DNA of 58,794 bases from an uncultured Lachnospiraceae bacterium (GTDB lineage: Bacteria; Bacillota; Clostridia; Lachnospirales; Lachnospiraceae), in assembly GCA_902793845.1 (NCBI GenBank), contig CADBFE010000002.1, forward strand, positions 7,157-65,950, read 5' to 3'. The notes beneath the pieces are model-generated. The model did not search any database. It had not been told where the DNA came from and worked only from the letters and a program-made list of their open reading frames with translations. A program made the translations under genes and the position numbers. Within the stretch, counting starts at the first letter, position 1, and each line of letters opens with the position of its first letter. This document shows, one piece after another, positions 52,827 to 58,794 of the stretch.

Positions 52827-53936
52827 ATGAAGATCATTCATACAGCCGACCTTCACCTCGACTCGAGGATGAAGACCAATTTAACAGGTGAACAGGCCAC
52901 TTTGAGGAGGAGCGAACTCCTTGAGTCCTTCAGACGCATGGTTTCCTACGCTGCGGACAACGGCGCCGAGGCTGTGCTCATATCCGGAGACATGTTTGAC
53001 CGGCCTGTATCCAAGGTCATCGGCATGGCCAAAAATCTCGTGATGGATGTCATCATCAAAAATCCGGACATCTCATTTTATTATCTAAAAGGAAATCATG
53101 ACGAGGGAGATCTCTCCCTCGAATTTGACAGGCTTCCCGATAATCTCTATTTCTTTGATAAAGAATGGAAAGATTACCGTATAGGACGCCGTGTTGTCGT
53201 GAGCGGAGCCGAGCTTACGGGAGAAAACAATATGACTTTATTTGATTCCCTGGCTCTCGATGCCACGGATATAAATATAGTCATGCTCCACGGCAACGCA
53301 TCAAGGTTTGGATCAGATGGGGACAGGGATGCCATATCCTTAACTGAACTTAAAAACAAATCGATAGATTATCTGGCCCTCGGCCATATACATAAGTATG
53401 ACAGACAGCAGCTGGACGGCAGGGGTATATACTGCTATCCCGGATGCCTTGAGCCAAGGGGCTTTGACGAGACGGGAGAGCATGGCTTTGTCATGTTAAA
53501 TATTAGCGAGGAGACAGGGGTGATAACCGATACGTTTATACCCTTTGCCACGAGACAGGCATATATATGCCATGCCGATGTGACGGGGGCATCGTCCATC
53601 ACGGAAGCGATAGACATGATCGATGAAGCCTTTGATGAGGCGGGATATACAGATGACGATATGGTAGAGCTCTATATCGAGGGGGATGTTGAGGTCGACT
53701 GTGATATAGATGAGGTCTACATAGCAAACAGGTTTAAAACGAGATTCTTTGCATTTAAGTGCAAAAAGCTCACGAGAGTCAGAATAGATTATGACGCATT
53801 TACACTCGATGCCAGCTTAAAGGGCGAGTTTGTCAATCTGGTGAGGGATGCGTCAGATATCAGTGAGGATGACAAGGGAGCCATCATACAGCTTGGCATA
53901 TCACTCCTTGCCAATCCGAATGCACTTAAAAACTGA
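52827..53936 (+). CDS. SbcD/Mre11-type metallophosphoesterase nuclease (YhaO-like)
   Basis: 369 residues. The calcineurin-type metal motifs appear in order: HTADLHLDS, GDMFDRP, KGNHDEGD, LHGNAS and LGHIHKY. A C-terminal capping domain of ~150 residues follows. Such nucleases process DNA ends together with an SMC-like ATPase. The following gene is that ATPase, and the gap is 15 bp. The pairing, and the membrane segment in the partner, point to the YhaO/YhaN type rather than classical SbcCD. It starts 4 bp after the glycosyltransferase stop. Confidence 0.88.
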   Translation: MKIIHTADLHLDSRMKTNLTGEQATLRRSELLESFRRMVSYAADNGAEAVLISGDMFDRPVSKVIGMAKNLVMDVIIKNPDISFYYLKGNHDEGDLSLEFDRLPDNLYFFDKEWKDYRIGRRVVVSGAELTGENNMTLFDSLALDATDINIVMLHGNASRFGSDGDRDAISLTELKNKSIDYLALGHIHKYDRQQLDGRGIYCYPGCLEPRGFDETGEHGFVMLNISEETGVITDTFIPFATRQAYICHADVTGASSITEAIDMIDEAFDEAGYTDDDMVELYIEGDVEVDCDIDEVYIANRFKTRFFAFKCKKLTRVRIDYDAFTLDASLKGEFVNLVRDASDISEDDKGAIIQLGISLLANPNALKN

Positions 53937-53951
53937 TACGGGGTAGATTAA

Positions 53952-55241
53952 TTGAAACTGATCAAATGTCATATAAACAATTTTGGATGTCTGTCAGATG
54001 TGGATCTGCAGTTTAATGAGGGTGTGAATGTCATCAACCGTAAAAACGGATGGGGCAAGAGCACTCTGATCGCATTTATCCGGGTCATGCTCTTTGGCTT
54101 TGATAATGAAAATGCCAGGGATACAGATAAAAATGAGAGAAAGTATTTTAAGCCCTGGAACAAGGCAGACAATTACGGAGGCAGTCTCGAGGTGGAGGCT
54201 GACGGCCGTATATACAGACTGACTGCGGTATTTGGCAAAAAGCAGGCAGAGGACACGAGACAGGTCATCGATACGGTGACGGGGCTCCCCTATGAACTTT
54301 ACGGCAAGTCATTCGGAGAGACATTCTTCCTCATAAATGCCAAGTCGTTTGAGAGGACGGTTTACCTGGCCCATAATGATAGGAGCGATGAGATCACCGA
54401 TGATGTGAGAGCCAAGATGGGCAACGTCGAGGGCGTCAGGGATGACATAAATAATTCTGACAAAGCAATAGATGCTCTCGATACTGCGATAAAAGCCATC
54501 GAGTCAGGACGGTCAAAGGGCAGATTAAACGAGATAGCAGGCCGTATATCAGACCTTGAGAGGATATGCAATGAAAAAGAGCCCCTCACAAAATCCCTTG
54601 ATATCATTACGGAAAAGTATGAGCAGGTAAGGGAAAACGGCAAGAAGCTTACAGAGAAAATCTCAGAGACGGTCAGCCGCATATCAGCCGAGAGTGAGCT
54701 TCAGAATATGTATGCCAGAAAAGACAGATATTTTGATCTCATCAGGGCTGTGACGCAGAGGGAGGAAAAGCTCAGTGACTTAAAGCTCGCATTTCCAAAC
54801 GGCGTGCCGAAAAAGAGCGATATCTCATCATATCAGGAAGAGTACGCATCCTGTATGGAACTTAAGGGCAGGATGGATTATCTGTGCCTTAGTGATGAGG
54901 AAAATGATATTTTAATAAATCTGACGGAAGTATTCTCAGACAGTGTGCCGACAGATGAGCACTTTGAACTCTTAAAGAGAAATATTAAAGAGATAAGCAA
55001 TCTCGATAAAAAGATTGAGAGTAACAGGCAGACATATTCAGGCAGGGAGCGCCTTGAGGAATTAAAATCAAGGTATAACGGCAACATCCCGGAGCCCGGT
55101 GTCATAGACAGATATATCGATATGTCATCTGTCGGGACAGATTATGCCCAGCAGCTAAAGATGACTGAGAGCGAGTATTCATTAAGGCAGGAAGCTTTAA
55201 ATAAAGAGATCGACAAAGCCATCGCTGAAAAGCCGGTATAG
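53952..55241 (+). CDS. YhaN/SbcC-like ATPase, N-terminal part (frameshifted gene)
   Basis: 429 residues from a TTG start at 53952. The N-terminus carries the ATPase half-site KNGWGKSTLIAFIRVMLFGF (Walker A) and then long coiled coil. The frame ends at TAG 55239-55241 after AEKPV. The continuation is in another frame, from 55229: the single missing A in the run at 55228-55231 would give AEKAGIGVLVFLGPIG and a full-length protein of about 875 residues. The loss may be a real inactivating deletion or a sequencing error in a homopolymer. The protein is expected to be the SMC-like partner of the preceding nuclease. Confidence 0.8.
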   Translation: MKLIKCHINNFGCLSDVDLQFNEGVNVINRKNGWGKSTLIAFIRVMLFGFDNENARDTDKNERKYFKPWNKADNYGGSLEVEADGRIYRLTAVFGKKQAEDTRQVIDTVTGLPYELYGKSFGETFFLINAKSFERTVYLAHNDRSDEITDDVRAKMGNVEGVRDDINNSDKAIDALDTAIKAIESGRSKGRLNEIAGRISDLERICNEKEPLTKSLDIITEKYEQVRENGKKLTEKISETVSRISAESELQNMYARKDRYFDLIRAVTQREEKLSDLKLAFPNGVPKKSDISSYQEEYASCMELKGRMDYLCLSDEENDILINLTEVFSDSVPTDEHFELLKRNIKEISNLDKKIESNRQTYSGRERLEELKSRYNGNIPEPGVIDRYIDMSSVGTDYAQQLKMTESEYSLRQEALNKEIDKAIAEKPV

Positions 55242-55276
55242 GAGTCCTCGTATTTTTAGGGCCCATAGGCGTACCC

Positions 55277-56578
55277 ATGCTGTGCATCGGTTTACTCTTT
55301 TCATTTCTCCTTGGTACTGTCAGGGATAAGGAGATCAAAGATCCTGCCCTTGAAGAGCTTGCATCAAAGAGGGATGCCATAAGTGAAAAGGCCGGGGCCA
55401 TCGACGATGAGCTAAGGTCATTTATGGAGAGCACAGGACAAAGGTACAACAGGAGCCAGGCTACATATATGCTCCTGAATATGCGTAATGATGCAGATGA
55501 ATACAGGCGTCTCGCTGAAAAGATATCCCATGACGATACACCGGCCCTTATGGAAAAGAGGGACAAAATATTAAGTGACACAGATGGGCTCATCAGGCCG
55601 TACGGATACAGCATATCAGGTGATATGTCAGCATCGGAGCTTATGGATATCTGCAATGACCTTTACGGCAAAGTAAAGACATACGATACTCTCCTTGAAC
55701 GTCACAGTGAATATACAAAAGTAAATACGAAATACAGGCAGACAGTCCTCGGCACGGAAAACTTTTTAAGATCCGGCGGATACAGCACGGATAATCCGTC
55801 AGAGTCATTAAAGGACATGGCGGAGAAACTTACCGGATATGAGAATGCAAAAGAGGAGCTTGATAAAGCTCTGGCAGCCAGAAAAGCATTTGAGGATGAG
55901 TATCCCGGATTTGAGTCCCTGATGGCCCTTGAAAAGCCGGCTGAGAGTGTGCCCGTCACTGAGCTTGATGCCATGAGACTTGACCTTGAGGGACAGCTCT
56001 CAGAGAATAAGCGAAACGAAGAGGACTACAGACGCCAGATAGAGGAAAAGGAAAAACGTCTTGAGGAGATCGAGATATCCGTATCCGAGATGGCTGACCT
56101 TGTATCTGAGCGGGATACATTAAAAGCAAAAAAGGCTCTTTATAAAAAGACCATGGAATGTATCACCGCCGCAAAGCAGAATTTCATCGGTAAATATATA
56201 GGACCTGTCCAGAGTGCATTCAGGAAATATATAAAGACTCTGACAAATGAGGACCCTGATAATTACAATATCGATATGAACATGAACCTGACGAAAGAGG
56301 ACGGAGGCAGCAGAAAGACGAGAGTCTTTTTCAGCGACGGCCAGCAGGATGCCATGGGTATATGTATGCGCATGAGTATGGTCGATGCCATGTATAAAGC
56401 TGAGAAGCCGTTTATCATCATGGATGATCCGTTAAACAATCTGGATGATTACTCATTAAAGCAGGGACTTGATATGATCGAAAAGCTTTCTGAGGAGTAT
56501 CAGATAGTTTATATCACATGTACGGAAAAGAGAGATTACAGTGATGGAAAGCACGAAACTGTTATCAGAGGAAAATAA
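55277..56578 (+). CDS. YhaN/SbcC-like ATPase, C-terminal part (frameshifted gene)
   Basis: 433 residues from the first ATG, though the frame is open from 55229 and belongs to the preceding gene. It starts with a membrane-like hydrophobic stretch (LVFLGPIGVPMLCIGLLFSF across the junction). Coiled coil follows, then the second ATPase half: signature-like SDGQQDAMG, Walker B FIIMDDPLNNLDD and VYITCTEKRD. A central membrane segment fits YhaN-like proteins. The true product probably includes the upstream part after a single-base correction; ATG 55277 has no ribosome site. The last 35 bases overlap the TraX-like gene. Confidence 0.78.
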   Translation: MLCIGLLFSFLLGTVRDKEIKDPALEELASKRDAISEKAGAIDDELRSFMESTGQRYNRSQATYMLLNMRNDADEYRRLAEKISHDDTPALMEKRDKILSDTDGLIRPYGYSISGDMSASELMDICNDLYGKVKTYDTLLERHSEYTKVNTKYRQTVLGTENFLRSGGYSTDNPSESLKDMAEKLTGYENAKEELDKALAARKAFEDEYPGFESLMALEKPAESVPVTELDAMRLDLEGQLSENKRNEEDYRRQIEEKEKRLEEIEISVSEMADLVSERDTLKAKKALYKKTMECITAAKQNFIGKYIGPVQSAFRKYIKTLTNEDPDNYNIDMNMNLTKEDGGSRKTRVFFSDGQQDAMGICMRMSMVDAMYKAEKPFIIMDDPLNNLDDYSLKQGLDMIEKLSEEYQIVYITCTEKRDYSDGKHETVIRGK

Positions 56579-57371
56579 AAAGAAACCGGGGATCACGGAG
56601 AGTACCCTGAAACTCATCGCCATCGTCACCATGGCCATAGACCATGTAGGCGCCGGCCTTTTAGAGAGGATGATCAGGTGGTACGGATTTTATACCCTCG
56701 AGACCGAAGAGCAGATGGAGAAATGGATGGCAGTCCACGGCCATCTCTATTACATTGATATGGTCCTTCGCAGTATAGGCAGGGTAGCCTTTCCAATCTT
56801 CTGCTTTATGATAGTCGAGGGATTTTTCCATACGAGAAACAGGTTTAAGTATGCAGCGAGGCTCTTTATGTTCGGGATCATATCCGAGATACCTTTTGAC
56901 CTGATGCTTAAGGGCAGGATGTTTGATTTCGGATACCAGAATGTCTATTTCACCCTGGGCCTCGGACTCCTCTCCATCTGGGCCCTTGAGCGGATCACTT
57001 CTTTGGAGAAACTTAAAAACTGTCATATTATCGTAAAAGGTATTATAATGGTCATCACAGTGGCCGTATTCGGAGTCCTGGCAGAGCTTATGATGACGGA
57101 CTACGGAGCATTTGGAGTACTTGCCATATCCGTTATGTACGTGATGCGCAGCTTTGTCAAAAAGGCCACGAATAAATGGATATTCCTGTCAGGCATTTTT
57201 TCACTTATGATCAGCAACCCGTTTGAGGGTTTTGCAGCACTGGCAACCCCCTTTGTTGCAAAGTACAACGGGGAGCGGGGACTTAAGTTAAAATATTTGT
57301 TTTACGCATTTTATCCGGTTCACCTGTTTATCATTTATCTGATAACCAGGATGCTCGGATTCTGGACATAA
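56544..57371 (+). CDS. TraX-family membrane protein
   Basis: About 275 residues from ATG 56544 (a GTG sits just before it, at 56541). Roughly eight membrane helices are present. The TraX pattern includes TLKLIAIVTMAIDHVGAGL, IGRVAFPIFCFMIVEGF, FHTRNRFKYAARLFMFGIISEIPFDLM and YPVHLFIIYL. F-plasmid TraX N-acetylates pilin; the chromosomal Firmicutes homologues are of unknown substrate and are often far from any conjugation gene. It overlaps the end of the YhaN-like gene. A link to the pilin of the T4SS at 22565 is possible but only weakly suggested by co-residence in the window. Confidence 0.9.
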   Translation: MESTKLLSEENKKKPGITESTLKLIAIVTMAIDHVGAGLLERMIRWYGFYTLETEEQMEKWMAVHGHLYYIDMVLRSIGRVAFPIFCFMIVEGFFHTRNRFKYAARLFMFGIISEIPFDLMLKGRMFDFGYQNVYFTLGLGLLSIWALERITSLEKLKNCHIIVKGIIMVITVAVFGVLAELMMTDYGAFGVLAISVMYVMRSFVKKATNKWIFLSGIFSLMISNPFEGFAALATPFVAKYNGERGLKLKYLFYAFYPVHLFIIYLITRMLGFWT

Positions 57372-57389
57372 ATATCAGGGAGAAAAAAC

Positions 57390-58364
57390 ATGAAAATAAT
57401 AGTAGTCGGCTGCGGCAAAGTCGGTATCTCGATCATCGAGCAGCTGTCCCTTGAAAAACATGATGTAACCGTAATTGATTTTAAGGCTGATATTGTCACC
57501 GATATCTCAAACCGTTTTGATGTAATGGGATATGTGGGCAACGGCGCATCGGCAGCTACCCTCTCAGAGGCAGGCGCTTCCGAGACGGAGCTCCTCATTG
57601 CTGTCACCGACAGTGATGAGATCAATCTCCTCTGCTGTCTCTTTGCCAAAAAGGCCGGTATCAAGAGTACCATAGCCAGAGTCAGGGACCCGAGATACAG
57701 TGAAGAGGTATCCTTTATCAAGGAGGAACTGGGACTGTCGCTTATATTAAATCCCGATTATGATGCAGCCAGGGAGATCGCGAGACTCATGCGTTTCCCC
57801 TCAGCTGACAAGATAGATACATTTGCCAAGGGCCGCGTGGAGCTCCTTAAATTTGAGGTCCTTGAGGGTTCACTCCTTGAGGGCAAGAGCCTCATAGAGA
57901 TAGGAAAGATAGTGAGCACGGAGGTCCTTATCTGCGCTGTATCAAGGGGCGATGAGGTCATCATTCCAAACGGTGTATTCAGGCTGGAAAAAGGCGATAT
58001 GATCAATGTCATCGCGTCATCCCAGGCAGCCAGGGTATTTTGTAAAAAGATCGGAGTCGAGACCCATCAGGTCAAGGACTGTATCATAGCAGGCGGAGGC
58101 AGGACAGCATTTTATCTGGCCCAGCAGCTCCTATTATCAGGTGTTGCCGTCAAGATCATCGAGTCAGACAGGGCAAGGTGCGAGAGCCTGGCAGAGCAGC
58201 TGCCAAAAGCCACTGTTATATGCGGCGATGCCACAAACCAGGAGATACTCCTTGAGGAGGGCATAGAGCAGGCGGAGGGCTTTGTATCCCTGACAGGTAT
58301 GGAAGCAGCTGCCAAAAGCCACTGTTATATGCGGCGATGCCACAAACCAGGAGATACTCCTTGA
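57390..58364 (+). CDS. trkA: TrkA-like K+ transport regulator, N-terminal part, frameshifted
   Basis: 324 residues, the first reading frame of a TrkA protein. RCK domain 1 begins IIVVGCGKVGISIIEQL (Rossmann glycine motif), with VTDSDEINLL and an AxVRDPRY stretch. A second Rossmann domain begins DCIIAGGGRTAFYLAQQLL. TrkA binds NAD(H) and gates the Trk/Ktr potassium channel at the membrane. A 109-bp tandem duplication at 58195-58412 shifts the frame, so the product ends early with an unrelated 20-odd-residue tail. The rest of the protein resumes in another frame. GGGAG precedes ATG 57390. Confidence 0.85.
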   Translation: MKIIVVGCGKVGISIIEQLSLEKHDVTVIDFKADIVTDISNRFDVMGYVGNGASAATLSEAGASETELLIAVTDSDEINLLCCLFAKKAGIKSTIARVRDPRYSEEVSFIKEELGLSLILNPDYDAAREIARLMRFPSADKIDTFAKGRVELLKFEVLEGSLLEGKSLIEIGKIVSTEVLICAVSRGDEVIIPNGVFRLEKGDMINVIASSQAARVFCKKIGVETHQVKDCIIAGGGRTAFYLAQQLLLSGVAVKIIESDRARCESLAEQLPKATVICGDATNQEILLEEGIEQAEGFVSLTGMEAAAKSHCYMRRCHKPGDTP

Positions 58365-58412
58365 GGAGGGCATAGAGCAGGCGGAAGGCTTTGTATCCCT
58401 GACAGGTATGGA
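58195..58412 (+). repeat. 109-bp tandem duplication in trkA
   Basis: Copy 1 is 58195-58303, copy 2 is 58304-58412, directly adjacent, with a single mismatch (G at 58277, A at 58386). The mismatch is synonymous in the restored frame. Because 109 is not a multiple of three, the duplication breaks trkA. It could be a real mutation, or an assembly joint between two near-identical haplotypes. Confidence 0.92.
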
Positions 58413-58794
58413 TGAGGGCAATATGTTCCTCTCTCTTTATGCCAAGAAGTGTTCCAAGGCCAAGGTCGTGACCAAGCTCAACTATTTTGCTTCAAATGAT
58501 ATCGTTAAAAACTTTAACCTCGGCAGTATCGTTACGCCAAAAAATATTTCGGCAGACCTGGTAGTCAGCTACGCAAGAGCGAGACAGAACTCTATCGATT
58601 ACGGTGAGAGTAATGTTGAGACTCTTTACAAGATCATTGACAACAAGGTTGAGGCCTTGGAGTTTGGTATATCCAAAAATTCTCCTGTAGCCGGCGTGCC
58701 GATCCTTGAGCTTAAGTTAAAGCCGGACATCCTGCTCGGCTGTATCATCAGGGGCAAAAAGATGCTTATCGTAAACGGCCAGTCGGTGATAAAC
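58306..58794 (+). pseudogene. trkA: TrkA C-terminal part in the shifted frame (continues past the window)
   Basis: Reading frame +1 relative to the first TrkA part is open from about 58306 to the window end. It covers the second duplicated copy and then GMDEGNMFLSLYAKKC, the TrkA NAD-domain end, and the second TrkA_C domain (SPVAGVPILELKLKPDILLGCIIRGKK). If the duplication were removed, this joins the upstream part as one intact TrkA. A downstream start at ATG 58408 is possible but has no ribosome site. The stop lies outside the window. Confidence 0.72.

Noticed and set aside
56544..57371. TraX as proof of a conjugation module
   Set aside because: TraX-family genes are common on Firmicutes chromosomes away from conjugation genes, and this one overlaps a DNA-repair type gene 13 kb from the locus.

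Overview
The window looks like a chromosomal segment of a Gram-positive Clostridia member, most likely a gut or rumen Lachnospiraceae. The evidence is a type III glutamine synthetase, Mfd, YhaO/YhaN-like nuclease and ATPase genes, a TraX-family protein, frequent ATA/AGA codons and strong GGAGG ribosome sites. Every gene I can support is on the + strand. No gene-free stretch exceeds 300 bases; the longest (9384-9676) holds a terminator and a promoter. I see no rRNA, tRNA, CRISPR array, insertion sequence or integrase.

Layout. (1) 1-9383, housekeeping: a 5'-truncated alpha/beta hydrolase, an acyltransferase-like protein and a zinc-ribbon membrane protein in a tight cluster, then mfd, an intracellular GH5 glycosidase and glnN, closed by a terminator. 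(2) 9677-22394, an operon of large, charged, mostly helical proteins with no export signal: a papain-like cysteine protease candidate, a protein with two hydrophobic hairpins, a small acidic chaperone-like protein and two ~900-residue paralogues. It ends with an RsbW-like kinase and an RsbV-like STAS protein. (3) 22565-37291, a type IV secretion (T4SS) apparatus: VirB2-like pilin, DUF1292 protein, CPBP protease, VirD4/TraG coupling ATPase, two VirB6-like membrane proteins, a PrgI-VirB4 fusion ATPase, a solute-binding-type lipoprotein, a 98-residue protein and two paralogous Ig-like surface proteins. (4) 37402-43799, another effector-like coiled-coil protein and a 1544-residue lipoprotein that is also membrane-anchored at its C-terminus. 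(5) 43922-58794: a membrane SpoIIE-type phosphatase, a two-module glycosyltransferase, a GGDEF protein, a LytS-type kinase with a REC-SARP response regulator, a GT2-GtrA protein, a YhaO/YhaN-like pair (YhaN frameshifted), TraX and a TrkA-like protein broken by a 109-bp tandem duplication.

Main reading. Regions 2-4 look like a dedicated protein-secretion T4SS of a Gram-positive bacterium, not a conjugative element. The coupling ATPase, VirB4, VirB6 and pilin are present, but no relaxase, integrase, replication gene or att repeat is seen. The large soluble proteins are candidate substrates. Three of them share a motif of the form hxhD[DE]L near the C-terminus, and most end in a lysine-rich tail.

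Four promoters (9595-9626, 22456-22487, 26654-26685, 37289-37320) share one architecture: two copies of a heptamer close to CAACACT spaced 11 bp apart, with the downstream copy exactly 8 bp from the -10 hexamer. This is the geometry known for SARP activators, and a REC-SARP regulator with its kinase is encoded at 49486-51693. A phosphatase/kinase/STAS partner-switching set flanks the locus and may add a second control layer, as in the Bordetella Btr system that governs a type III secretion system. These functional links are inferences from sequence and gene order.
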